From Monosporascus cannonballus (lineage: Eukaryota > Ascomycota > Sordariomycetes > Xylariales): a stretch of DNA of 64,000 nucleotides. Position 1 is the first letter of the stretch. Each line of letters begins with the position of its first letter. Below the pieces are notes generated by a model that saw nothing but the letters and a program-made list of their open reading frames with translations, did no database searches and was not told where the DNA came from. Of this stretch, positions 46,007 to 57,815 are shown piece by piece. The stretch lies in assembly GCA_004154925.1 (NCBI GenBank), contig QJNS01000350.1:1-64000 (forward strand), read 5' to 3'. Made by a program: the position numbers and the translations under genes.

Positions 46007-47614
46007 TCACTCGAGTCGAAGTTTCTTTCGCTTTCGCTTGCCTCCGACCTCACGATGCTCCTCGATATTCAACAATGCCTCCCTCTTCTTCTCCCCGACC
46101 GTCTTCAAGTGATCCCTGACGAGCCTACTCTCGAGATTCACTCCTTCCTCCTTCCACTCTTCCATCTGTCTACCAACACGTTGCTCAATGGCGTGGATCC
46201 TCTCCACATCCCGCTGTCCAACAAACGTGACCGCGTCACCCTTCCTCCCCGCTCTGGCCGTTCGGCCGACACGGTGAATGTAATCATCGGGTTCCTGAGG
46301 GACATCGTAGTTAATTACCATGCTAACCTCGGGAATATCAAGACCTCTCGAGGCGACGTCCGTGGCAACTAAGATCCGCGCTGCTGATGCTCGGAACCTT
46401 CCGAGGTTGTCGATGCGCTGGCGCTGGGGCAGCTTCGAGTGTAATGACGTGACTCTGTGTTCGAGTAGGCGTAGCAGGTGATGCAGATACTCGGCAGTGG
46501 AGGTTCGGTTGCAGAAGATGATAAGAGATTTTTCGACGTTCGTTTCAGTTAGGAGGAATGTATGTAGATAGTATTCCTTGTGGGTGACGTTGACCTGGAT
46601 ATACATCTGACGCAAGGTTGTCGGGACCGCAAGCGTCTGAGTATCGACTTCGCAGACGAATGCTGGCTCCTTCCCAGGCTTCGGAGGCATATCTTTCAAG
46701 GCTCGCACTTCCGGGGTAATGGTAGCCGTGAAAAGCAAAGTCTGTCTCTGGGTCGAGGGCGGAAGAACACCTAAGCACTCCTCGATGTCAGGTAGCATAC
46801 TTCCGGGGCCACCAGCAGCCAGGAGGCGGTCCGCTTCGTCCAGAACCACGTAACGAACTCGCCTAAGGCCGCAGATCGTATCCTCGCCAGAACAGCGGAT
46901 GTGGTCAGCGAGCCGGCCCGGTGTTGCGATTACAACATGGGGCCTTTGCGCTAATGCGATGGCCTGGGGCCGCATGTCAGACCCGCCGGTAACCAGAATA
47001 GCCTTGACCGACTGGGGCGCGGAGATGGCCTTGAACTGCTCGTAGATCTGAAGAGCCAGCTCCCGAGTTGCGGTTAAGACGACGGCGAACACGGCGCTTG
47101 GGTCCTCGGCCAGTTTCTGTAATATCGGGGCAGCAAATGCTACGGTCTTGCCGGAACCCGTCCTGCTGGTACCAATGCAATCTCGACCCTTGAGAATCTC
47201 TGGTATACATAGTGCCTGAATACCAGTAGGGCGCCTGATTGCCATGTTCTTCAGCGACTGCACGAGCCATGGCCGTAACTTCAGGGACTCAAATGACGTC
47301 TTCCGATCAACCGGAGCAGTGACTGAACCATTCACCGGAGCAGGCGCCGGGGGAGACGTCGACCGCAGTTTAGTGACGGTGACTGAAGCATTTTCGCTTT
47401 TCCGTTTGATCCTAGACGGAGCTTGTATCGAGGAGACTACTACATCCAGTGAGGGAGCCTCGACTTTGGAGACCTTGCGTCTCTTGCGAGAGGCAAGACT
47501 ATCCAGGGAGTCGGATTCGGATGCGGATTCACCCTCGCTTGACCGTGATGATATCGAGGATGCCGAAGATATATCGTTCTTCGGATGTAGGTCCTTCGTA
47601 TCCATTAGTGGCAT
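46007..47614 (-). CDS. DBP8: DEAD-box ATP-dependent RNA helicase DBP8
   Basis: Nucleolar RNA helicase of 18S rRNA maturation. It is a single intronless frame of 535 aa. A Ser-rich acidic and basic N terminus (residues 1-100) precedes the Q motif ([16 protein letters not shown]...RPTGIQ). Motif [11 protein letters not shown] ends at residue 157, a [10 protein letters not shown] form typical of Dbp8. TPGR is at 231-234, DEAD at 259-262, TAT (motif III, usual for Dbp8) at 296-298 and HRVGRTAR at 447-454. The basic C terminus [11 protein letters not shown] fits nucleolar localisation. Motif Ia reads ATREL instead of the nearly invariant PTREL (Ala182, codon GCA at 47069-47071). All other motifs are intact. 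Confidence 0.95.
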   Translation of the reverse strand: MPLMDTKDLHPKNDISSASSISSRSSEGESASESDSLDSLASRKRRKVSKVEAPSLDVVVSSIQAPSRIKRKSENASVTVTKLRSTSPPAPAPVNGSVTAPVDRKTSFESLKLRPWLVQSLKNMAIRRPTGIQALCIPEILKGRDCIGTSRTGSGKTVAFAAPILQKLAEDPSAVFAVVLTATRELALQIYEQFKAISAPQSVKAILVTGGSDMRPQAIALAQRPHVVIATPGRLADHIRCSGEDTICGLRRVRYVVLDEADRLLAAGGPGSMLPDIEECLGVLPPSTQRQTLLFTATITPEVRALKDMPPKPGKEPAFVCEVDTQTLAVPTTLRQMYIQVNVTHKEYYLHTFLLTETNVEKSLIIFCNRTSTAEYLHHLLRLLEHRVTSLHSKLPQRQRIDNLGRFRASAARILVATDVASRGLDIPEVSMVINYDVPQEPDDYIHRVGRTARAGRKGDAVTFVGQRDVERIHAIEQRVGRQMEEWKEEGVNLESRLVRDHLKTVGEKKREALLNIEEHREVGGKRKRKKLRLE

Positions 47615-50540
47615 CTTCCCGGCCGACTTGCGATGGTGCTTATACTCTTCAAGGCGCCTAACTCAAACGCAAGTATTTGATATACGAACGTGCAAGGCAG
47701 GAAAATCTTGGTTGGATTTTTAGCAGGGGTCAGATTTGATGTGGAGAACCGCCACAAGGGCCCAGGTTACCTATCCAGTGGACTGCGGAGCTTAACGGGA
47801 CCCACTTTCTAGCCGCGCGCCTTTTCTCCCCCAGCAGCCTGCGAATATTCCGTGTTTATTAGCTTCATACATCAACTTGGTGCAGATGCATCGTATTCCA
47901 TACGCAGGCCGAGTAGGAGCAAGGGGGTATGACACGTTTTAATACTGGTTCTCCTACATGAAACCGGTTATCATCATGAATCTGAAGATTTAACCGTCTG
48001 GAAATCTCGATTTCTTCGCCACTGGCCCTGTTTGGCGCTTATTATTAGAGCTTACCCCTGATGCAGCTCGCTACGACGTGCCCCCAACCGGGCTTTACTT
48101 ACATTACTTACATACCTACCTCTCTCTACGTGCATGTGCATCTGCCACTCGTCGTGAGATTTGTACGTTTCGTGCTCTTCCCAGTACAGGCATAATGAAC
48201 CCAGTAGTCGGTCCGTTCCTCGGCAACCCCGAGCCGCTTTTTCGTCGCTGCGTTCGTAACCCCTCTTCGCCCAAACCCGAGTTTGCAGCCACCGTCTGAT
48301 AATGATGCTGATATCGCAACTATCCTCGAGTGCTGCGCACCTCAAAGGCTTTGATCTGGTGGAGTGACAGCTACCATGGGCAGTTAATTGTTTAATGCCG
48401 CATGGATATGTTGGGTCCATCTGCGCGCTTGTGGGAACGATCATGCTATACCTAGGTACCTATCTACACTGCATGCGCCAATAAGCCAACATGAACTTGG
48501 AACCCCGACCGGACAAACAAGTTGCACACCCCTATCTCATAGGATCAACGCATGAGAAGGGCATCTTTCGAACCTGTATGCTCGTGCAATCCCACCTGAG
48601 ATCGCAACACAATGACTTGCATGGCCCCCAACTGGGGGGGGGGTTTCAGTTGTGAAGCACAAGCACTGTACTGTAACCCGGTAAGCGTGGGCATGTCGTA
48701 GCCTTCAGATCGAATCCGGGATGTAGTCAACTGTTGCGATTCAGAGCAATTTGGTAATACAATAATAGGTCATTGAGCGTGTCAAACGAGTATCAGCAAA
48801 TAGGGGGCCGTCATTGCAAAGTATTCGACCTGCAGAAGGCAATTAAGCTCTCCCAACCGTCATGACAGCTCAGGGTACATGCCTAGTATGAACTGGGGAC
48901 GTATCGGAAGAGGTTCCAACTGCCAAGAGGAGGAGCATTCAACGTTAGATGGAGCTTCCTCGAAGTCGGCACGCACGCAAGGGCTGATGCCGAATTTCAG
49001 GTTGATGATCTGGGTCGTTTGCTCACTTTACCATGCCGGTCGAATCTCACGTAACCGGTCCCTTGCGCACACCGTCGGCCTTTCCCCTTGATATGTGGTC
49101 AGCCAGTCAGTTATTAGTCCTCCACCAATCCAGGCTTGCGATGAGCCCGTGGTATCCGTGCGAAGAATGACGCTAAAGGTGATCACAATTCTCCCAAGCT
49201 GCGTTGTCATGTTTTTGATGGCTCGACTTACGTACTTGCAATTGCGCTTCCGCGAGATGACGGGCAACGTTAGGCGCCGGGACGTTGTCTCATCTCGAGC
49301 TTTGAAACCCACCATAGGCTGCTTCGTTCCTCCCGTTGTCTAGAGTGGATCGGTCCACTAATACTGGAGAGCGGGCACCATCCCGAGAGGCTCTTCTGCG
49401 ACTAATAAGGCTTCGTACATAGGCACATACAACTCAGCTCTATGTATCAGGTAGACAGCTAAAATGAACAGATACGTGGTCTGTCGACTCCCGGCTAACA
49501 GATCTGCGCAAAAGCGCCGACATATCCTGCTCAAGGAGAACCTGAATTGATAGCCCCCAAGCTCCCGGCTTTTGTAATACCCAACAGCAACATGAACAGC
49601 GCAGCCGCAAATTTGGAGTTTGGCCGCTGAAAAGCATAGGTACCTATTACTGAACTGATGCGGGCGGGTGGCCCTTGGCTACTGCTACTGTGCGTGCCTA
49701 CCTATATTGTAGAGCCCTACGTGAGGTCGTAGGTAGGTAGGTACGGCACGTTATGTAGGTCTAGTCCCAGTCCAGGGGCAGTTGGCCACTCCCGCTTTCA
49801 CCCAATCTCCAGTCTTGGCTACCTAGTTGGTGTCCCCCAGTAGGTACCTACAGCAAGTACATGGGTACGGTAGGCCAGCAGGTTGGTCCCTACCTAGCTC
49901 GCTGCAAGGCCCGGCCGGCGCGCCCCCAGTTCTCCGCTCCCAGAAAGAGAGCATCGCTCCTTGATGAGCCATTGGGGGAGGGGAAGTAAACTCTCCAGCG
50001 CCGTACAACCAAAGAGCAATTTCGATATTTGATGCTCCAACCCCCATTTCACATATCGAAATTCGCTTTAAACATCAAGAAGTGCGTACGGGTTTTTGCA
50101 CCCCATCTCTCCACCACTTTATTTCTATCGTTTAGCCCGTCTTTTGTGTGTGTCTCTCTCTCCCTCTCTCTCTCTCTCCCTCTCTCTCTCTCCCTCTCCC
50201 CCCTCTCATTGCTTGTATATGCGTTTAGACCATTAATTATCTATCCACGAAGCATATTGGTCCTCATTATATCCCAGGCCAAGTCACTGCCGTATGCCCC
50301 TCGCCTTTTGGCTAACGTCGAATAACTCGAATCCACCAAGGTCGGGAGAAGAAAACGGTTAGCGACGTCCTTTACGTACTATCACGAGACTATACTATAT
50401 CTGTTTTGGTATCGAATTCCACGAGAGCTTTTCTCGGTACGATTCTTGAGCACGGCTGCTTTCTTGGCCTCGGCTAGCTCTCCCAAACGTCTTGCCTATC
50501 GTTCGCCATAGCTGGATTCCCATAAGGAGATATATGCACA
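47615..50540. other. Divergent intergenic region with MKK leader
   Basis: About 2.9 kb between the start codons of DBP8 and the MAP kinase kinase gene, so it holds both promoters. It contains a run of ten G at 48634-48643, several GGTAGGTA/TACCTACC clusters near 49690-49860 and a CT-rich tract at 50151-50208. No coding gene or RNA gene is recognised. Confidence 0.5.
50151..50208 (+). repeat. CT-rich pyrimidine tract upstream of the MAP kinase kinase
   Basis: About 58 bases made almost only of C and T (CTCTCT and CCCTC units), ending about 330 bases before the start codon. Such tracts are common in promoters and leaders of filamentous fungi. It may lie in the 5' untranslated region or core promoter. 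Confidence 0.8.
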
Positions 50541-52385
50541 ATGCCTGAGAACGATAAATCGGTTCTGGGCTCCGAGCCCGCCGCTCAAAATGTATTTAAG
50601 CCTCCCATCTCCTTTACCGTCCTGCCGTCTTTGTTCGTGGTCACCACTCTGTGCAAATGCCACAACGGCAGCCTCGTGTCATAATAGAAGCTTACTCTCG
50701 CCTACGTGCAGTCTTCCAACGCCTCTTTAGGCGCCCCAGCACATGCCTTGCAACAATCTTCGAGCCCTGTCCCCACCATGACACCCTCGCCCGCTCCTCT
50801 ACTTCGGCCCGCCCTTGGAGGTGGTAGACCAGGCGGAGCACGAACCCCCAGGCTAGGTCTCGCCATCCCTCCATCTCCTAATGCAAAGGCCGTGGGTGGT
50901 GCCGCAGCAGCAGCCCCTGGTCGCCCACAACTTCCTACACTACATCTAGCCACTCCGATGGGCAGTACTGTCACGCCATACGAGCAACCCCCCCGGCCAA
51001 TACAAGTCTCAACGGGGCAATCGGCAAGCGGTGGCAGTGAAAGTAGTGCGGCACACTCGAGGTCCGGCAGCTTTGGACCTTTGGATGGACGGGCGAGCAA
51101 TCCTACATCCGCAGGTTCTCAATTCTCCGCCCTCTCGTTTGCGTCACAGTACGGCATCGGCACGAGACCACACGGCACGCCGGATCCGAGCTCGGCTTAT
51201 TCCGAACGTAGCGAAGGGGGCGCCGGGGCGGAGAGAGACGGCAGCCTGCAGGGACTTGAGAACAGTTTCGACAAGCTCACCTTGGAGAAGGCGAGAACCG
51301 CTGATGTGGAGGACCTTACCGACGATGGGTGGAAAATTGCGAGCTTGGAGAACCGGATTATTGAACTTGGCGGCCTGGGTGAGGGTGCCGGAGGTGCCGT
51401 CACTAGGTGCCAGCTGAAGGGGGGGAAGACCATCTTCGCTCTGAAGGTAAGCCCATCAACAGTGCGTTTTCTCTTGTCGGGCCTGTGCGCTAACGTAGAT
51501 CCCTAGGTCATTACCACGAACCCGGATCCGGACGTCAAGAAACAGATCATTCGTGAGATAAACTTCAACAAATCATGCGCCTCGGAGCACATTTGTCGGT
51601 ATTATGGAGCCTTTGTCGATCCGTCAACTGCCACCATCTCGATCGCAATGGAGTTTTGCGAAGGCGGCTCGCTTGACAGCATCTACAAGGAAGTCAAGCG
51701 GTTGGGTGGGCGTACTGGCGAGAAAGTCCTCGGCAAGATTGCCGAAGGAGTACTCGGTGGCCTAACGTACCTCAACAGCAAGAAGATCATCCATCGCGAT
51801 ATTAAACCATCCAATATACTGTTATGCAGGAATGGCGAGGTCAAGCTGTGCGACTTTGGAGTCTCGGGCGACTTCGGTACTAAGGGTGAAGCCAACACCT
51901 TCATCGGTACCAGTTATTACATGGCGCCTGAACGAATCACCGGTCAGGTTTACACTATCACCTCGGACGTTTGGTCAACAGGGGTGACTCTTCTCGAGGT
52001 GGCCCAGCATCGATTCCCGTTCCCTGCCGATGGAACCGAGATGCAGCCCAAGGCTGGCCTGATCGACCTACTAACTTATATTGTTCGACAACCGATACCA
52101 AAGCTCAAGGATGAGCCCGACGCCAGTATCTTCTGGAGCGATAGCTTCAAATATTTCATCGAGTGCTGGTAAGTTTCCGTGGCTTTGCCCTGTGAGCAAG
52201 AGTGACGATTTCGGAAAGCTAACCCCGCCGTCTGTGACAGCCTCGAGAAAGAGCCAGGCCGGCGGGCGAGTCCATGGAGAATGCTCGAGCATCCCTGGAT
52301 GGTGGAGATGAAGACTAAGCGAGTCAATATGCAACGCTATCTCTCCCAGGTATGGGGGTGGGACGAGACGGAAACAAAATCATGA
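50541..52385 (+). CDS. MAP kinase kinase of the cell-wall-integrity pathway (Mkk1/Mkk2 type)
   Basis: Dual-specificity kinase expected to act between Bck1 and Slt2/Mpk1 homologues. Four exons: 50541-50591, 50712-51446, 51507-52168 and 52241-52385, with introns of 120, 60 and 72 nt; product 530 aa. Exon 1 gives [13 protein letters not shown]; the second-exon frame itself has no ATG near its start, so exon 1 is needed. A Pro/Ser/Gly-rich N terminus contains [13 protein letters not shown], a probable MAPK-docking site. The kinase domain has Gly-loop GEGAGGAV, Lys262 in [13 protein letters not shown] at 358-365, DFG at 378-380 and MAPE at 401-404. The activation loop between DFG and APE carries Ser382 and several Thr sites. 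It ends with VWGWDE, as is usual for fungal Mkk. Confidence 0.94.
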
Positions 52386-53255
52386 ACGCATAGCTTAACT
52401 TGAAGCTTACGAATGCCCACCGCTCAGCCTTGAGCAAGCATTGCTCACTTCGAAATACCTCTATCTACGCGTCCCGTCACGTGCCACTGCCAGAGAGCAT
52501 AGAAAGACCACAAACGATAATGATTAAGCCATTCGCCGCACGTTAGTCGGCAGGTACCAAGGACTGGATATCCCACCAAGAGCCTACCCTACACTACGCA
52601 CCAGAGATTGATAATCGAGTCACTCGAGGGGACAAAAAATATGGCCGACTATCGGTCCCGTGCCAAAAAGATTCGGCAAGGCGTTGGGAAAGGCTCACAG
52701 GAGCTATTGCGTAGGGTGTGAGGCTGCCGGTATGGGGACAATTCCTGTATAGCAGTAATTGGCTGCTTGTAGGCTAGAATGCGACTATCAAGAACATCAT
52801 TTTAAGACCATGGTCCCATGCGTTATGTGGTTCTTCGTCTCATGCATTACTTCCACACCCGTCTCTAGGGTCAGCCAGATGAAAAATTCCGTTCTACTGA
52901 GCACTACTCGGTCGCCTTCCAGATTTGAGTTACTCGCCCTTGACGCATACATCACATACCTACGCACGTAAGTGGCTACTAGGCTGTGATGAATATCCGA
53001 ATGTATCGCTCTGGGCGATATCAACATTCTAGCGTCTGCAGCCTCAGTTCTCGTAAAAGAGGTTGTCCACAGGATAGCACCAGGGGCAGAGATGGGACTT
53101 TAACGAAAACATCATGCAGCTAGCTACGACTTGTTAACTGGGCTCTCCGCGCACGCAAAGCTAATACTGTTCACCAAATCTCCAACCAAGTGGTTAACTA
53201 ACTGACGGCAGTCCCAGCCCAGCCCAGCCCAACCAGCTACCCAACTTTATCATCT
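52386..53255. other. Convergent 3' region
   Basis: About 0.87 kb between the converging MKK and EFL1 genes. A tandem CCCAG repeat lies at 53213-53230. Nothing else is recognised. Confidence 0.5.
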
Positions 53256-56200
53256 TTACCGCTTGAGGGTCTTCTGCTTCTCGGCGGCGATGCGGACGTC
53301 GCGACCCTCGACGAGAAGGCCCTTGCGACGGCGGACGCGGTCCATGTAGCGCTTGGCGACGTTCTCGCGGTCGGCGAGCTCGCCGAGGTCCTCGAGATCG
53401 TCTTCGGTGAAGGGCTGCCAGAAGGGGTCCTCGTCGAGCATGTCGAAGCCGGCGAAGATGAGCTGCGGCTGCGCTGCGCCCGACGTGCGCTTGCGCATCT
53501 CATCGGCAAACCCGAACGACTCGGCCGCCGGGAGCAGCGACTGGATCGTGAAGAAGGGCGTCCCCTCCTTCATCTGCTCCGAGAGCACGCGCCCGCGCCG
53601 CCGCGTCAGTACGTCGTACACACGGCCCAGGACCTCGGCTGTGGGGGAGGAGAGGGTGTTAGCTTGGTTCAGAACGTAAGACATACAGGAGGCGGGGAAA
53701 GGGGAGCGGCGAAAAGGTTGATGTGGGCGATACGTACTGCTTGCTTGGATCTCGCACGAGTACATGGCCAGCATGAGACGAGGCGACCAGTCGAGGAAAC
53801 ATTGCCTGATCGACTGCTGCACCGTCTTGATAACCTCCCCCGTTAACCTCCCTAGCCTATCGCGGGCGGAAGCCTCTTCGTCGGCGGGCGCCACGGTTAT
53901 GTCCTCAATAAAAACAGCAATTCCTTGCACCGGCTCATGACAGAGCGGCCCCTGGTATGTGGCGAGCTGGAAAGCATAGGTGATCTTGTCGCAGAAGTGC
54001 GCTGCGTTGAGCGCCTCGTCGGCTCCTGGGTCTCCGTCGCGGACCTTATCCCCGGCGAATATCTTTGAAAAGTAGGATTCTTTCGTGGAATCGACGAGGA
54101 TGTTTGGCCCGATCCCTCGGGGACCGAACGCGACGATTTTATCAACGATGTCTTTCCAAACTTCGCGCCCCTTGCCGCTTTCTAGGCTGGTTTGAAGTCG
54201 CTTCCGGAGTTCGTCGAGGGAGAGTCCTTTGCCATCAAGGATTCCTTCGTCGGCCTCAGCCTTTTCTGGTTCGTCGCTCGCCCCCCCTTCGGCTGTCTCG
54301 GACAGGGCTTTCCTTTCCGAGTATAAACGCTTAATGGCTCCGCCGTTCTTCAGCAAGAAATCGGTTACGTCCGCGGGCAATGGCCGTCCTCGTACCGTCA
54401 CGCTGACCTGCTTCGAGCTAGTCACACCCACAACCACTCCTCTTCCTAGGTCCTTGTTTACCGGTGGTCTCATCTCTTCTGCCTTCACGATGGTCTCTCT
54501 GTATGGGACAATGGGCTCGCCCGCCTGGATGTCGCATCTGGCGAACCTCTCCTTCAGATCCGTCAAACATCGCTCCAGATGAAGTTCTCCAGCGGCCAGG
54601 AGGACGTGCTCGCCACTTTCGAACTGCTCGTACTCGGCACATGCATCACTCTGCACCAACAATTTCAGGCCCTTGATCATCTTATCGAGGTCCGCGGGAT
54701 TCACAGGCTCAAGAGCAACTCTGACGATCGGCTTGCCTGCCAGGTTGACTCCTGCTAGGTTAACCGAGCCGTCGAGCTGGCTGCATAAGGTACCGGATTT
54801 TAGAATGTGCCCTTCCAATCCTCCTATACCGAAAACGACTCCAGCAGGAACGGAGTCTAAAGATTCCAAATTCCGGCCCATCAACATATACAAGGCCGTG
54901 ACTGTAACTTTCTGTGGTTCTGGAGCGGCATGAGGATGCGCGGGAGAGAATTTTGGTGGCAGGACATACAGTGAATCCCCGACAGAAAGAGTCCCTGAGT
55001 ATATTCTGGCGAATCCAATCAGATGTTCCGGATCCACTTGCTTCTCTTCCAACTCCGGGACGACGTCGTCCAAGCTGGTGCTTTCGAGCGCAGTGGTAAT
55101 ATCGTGCATCCCATTAGTCTCTGCTGCCTGGACACGAGCTAGTTCGGCTCGCTTCTTTCGTGCAAGCTCCCTAGCCTCTTCTGCACTGAGTTGCCCAGTC
55201 CGACGTTTGTTCTGTGGAAGTTCGCTTTCCGGTATCGAGACCATCTTACTGATATACGCAACGACTGGGTGGGAGGGAGAGGTCCTGAAGTTCACCATGG
55301 CGTCTTTTACGGAGGGGTCGATGTAATCCGACCCCGGAGAATCTCCCAATAATTCTGGCAGCCGCTCAGCTTGCGCTGCTCTTGGGGACGGTAATGACTC
55401 AATAACCGAAACCAGTAGAGCCGTAGACAGAGGTAGCCACGACGAAAATAATGTAGTTAGTAGTAACCGGGGATCCCGAGACCGAACAATATGCGGCGGT
55501 ATTGTTAGACCTAATGACTTCGTGATCTTTTCAATGAGTGCCGGGTCCCTAAATTTAAAATTAGTCTCAAGGCCTGCTTCGTTGCGATTTCTGATCAAAA
55601 GGATGTACAGAGCTATTTCAACGAATTATCACATGACGCCCTCCACTAGAAGGAGAATTAAAAATTGGATTCGTATCTTTGATAGCAGGCATGCCCAGTC
55701 ACGATACCGACGGTCCTTTGAAGCGGGAAGGTGGATGATCCCGCCTATATGTATAGCCGGGACTACTTTTGTCTCTAGCTCTCTGCAGCAGACCTCTCGA
55801 GATATAAGAAAGCCCTGGAAGGGCTGCAAGCCGGGTGCTTGTCAGTAAAGAAGAAGAAAATCGAAAAGACTTACCCCTTTCTGTTATCGCCTCCTGTTGT
55901 CGCCTGATATACCGCCCAGACCTGCTCAAGGACAAGTTGTACGAACATGGGCTTTAGGTTACGACCTTTTAGGTGTTTCCGGCCCAAGACCTTCTTAGTC
56001 TTGGGATCAAGGTAGAAGTCTCCCCATAAGACCTTCTCCATGATATTTCGTTTTATGCCAAGCTTCTTCTCATATAGGCTGGCAAACTGCCGGACGGTGA
56101 AAGCCCAGCCGTCGATGGCACTGCTGAAAATGACATTGTTTTTCTCTGGGGCGAAATAGAGTTCTTCGTCGTCTCGTTCTTCGAACTGCACTTCGCCAGC

Positions 56201-56934
56201 AGCATCGGTGTCCTGGCTGGCGAGTTCCGCCTCCCTGGCCGCGGCAGCTTTGACCCTCTCTTCCATTCTTTCTCTCCAGTTCAGGTCCTCTTCCATGCGC
56301 TCGCCCTGGAAAAAACTGCCTAAAACGGCATTTACCTGTTCAAGCAGTTTGCTTAAGTGGATGTAAGCCTCGCCCGGAGTAATTTTCAACTCTGTAACCA
56401 GCCTGTCCATCTTGTTGATAACCAGTAGAGGTTTGAGCTTCTCCTCCCATGTTTGCCTTAGCACCGTGACTGTCTGACTGCATACGCCCTCGACCGCATC
56501 AACTAATACGACGGCACCATCGCACAACCTCGATGCAGTAGATACTTCACTGCTAAAATCGATATGGCCGGGCGAATCTATTAAGTTGATGAGATATTCC
56601 TTCGGCTCAGCGGTTGCTTCTGGTGCTGATCTCCGCAGCATGGAGAAGTATAAAGAGATAGCGGACGATTCCATGGTGATGCCCCTTAATTGTTCATCCG
56701 GCCTCGAGTCAAGATAGCGGATCTTGCCGGCCATCTTTGGTGAGATAATTCCATTTGTGGCGATCAAAGCGTCAGTCAAGGACGTCTTGCCATGGTCAAC
56801 ATGAGCCAAGATACAGATCTAGCGTTGAGGTTAGCATGATCGCCTCGAGAGACGCAAGGGAATCAAATTACATTTCTGACATCGTCTGCATGTTGCTGCA
56901 AACTGGCAAGCTTTTGTGGGCTAACGACAGGCAT
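53256..56934 (-). CDS. EFL1: Elongation factor-like GTPase 1 (EFL1/Ria1)
   Basis: Cytoplasmic EF-2-like GTPase that, with the SBDS/Sdo1 protein, releases the anti-association factor eIF6/Tif6 from pre-60S ribosomes. Four exons: 56872-56934, 55875-56818, 53738-55548 and 53256-53638; product 1066 aa, near yeast Ria1. G1 AHVDHGKT at residues 26-33, switch region RGITMESSAISL, G3 DSPGH, and G4 NKMDR are present. A charged insert (about residues 165-215) follows in the G domain, as is typical of EFL1 but not EF-2. The EF-2-like domains II-V follow, ending VRRRKGLLVEGRDVRIAAEKQKTLKR. Introns are 53, 326 and 99 nt; the middle one is far longer than its neighbours and begins with what looks like a complete 51-nt intron (55824-55874). 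Two large frames seen separately belong to this one gene. Confidence 0.95.
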
Positions 56935-57815
56935 TTTGCCAGACGTTAAAGTATCATAGATGGGGAAATGGTGATGTAGTAATCCGGGATGTTGCACAAC
57001 GAACGACCTCCTTCGGCTGGACCTACGTGTTCCGTTTGATTGCTCTGTGAAATCGAGATATGCTTTTGCCCCTAGAGCTGCGCCGTTGATTTATAACACA
57101 AAGTAGGCGTTTATATGCAGCTGTATGCGTATGGTACGATCTAGCCAGCCTCCAAGCTAGCTGGCAGTTGAAGCCTGACTCACATATGATACACAACTCG
57201 ACTTAGTTGACTAGAGATAGGTGCTTACCCAGGAAGCCAGGCCCCACATGAGGGCGAAGGTACCAAGGGAATTAATTGTCTCTTTTAACTTGATATTGCA
57301 TACAATACTGAGTCAACGTACTGTCGTTTTCGACAATCATTACAAATTGATAGGTTATATATGACATCAAGTACTTCGTAGAGGAGTCCGCCTAGTAAAC
57401 CTCTTTGGAGAGGGGCAAAAAAAGCAAGATGAGTGAATGATTTTGAGAAGCTGATATTTAACTTATCACTGATAGAGGGGTAGACGCAAAGAGGGGCGTG
57501 GTGCAGATGGGCACAATACCTCAGTAGTTACGCATAATAGAGGGGCAGTGATCAAACTCCGCTATCCCTATAACTCCCCTAACGTACTAAAACAACTTAA
57601 GATAAGACAAGCCAAGCTTTCGTTAATCCGAGTCAAGTCATTATCAAGAAAAGCCCTAACACTCGCCAAAACTTCGGCCGCCAAGCTCATCCGAGTTTAT
57701 TTTTTTTTCGTGGTTGTGATTACCTGGTATCACCGACCCCTCCGCAGAAGTTGGGATAGCGGTCCGATCTTCACGATTGCCATATCCATATCCCCCCAGT
57801 CTACCCAGGTCCATC
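56935..57815. promoter_or_regulatory. Divergent upstream region of EFL1 and eIF3l
   Basis: About 0.88 kb between the start codons of two divergently read translation genes, so both promoters should lie here. An A/T run lies at 57415-57425 and a T run at 57700-57709 near the eIF3l leader. No specific binding site is assigned. Confidence 0.5.

Noticed and set aside
11913..50711. Frames that appear to start at GTG, TTG or other non-ATG codons (11913, 12271, 30188, 50706)
   Set aside because: Each begins at or beside a splice acceptor; an upstream exon with a proper ATG or an in-phase coding exon explains them.
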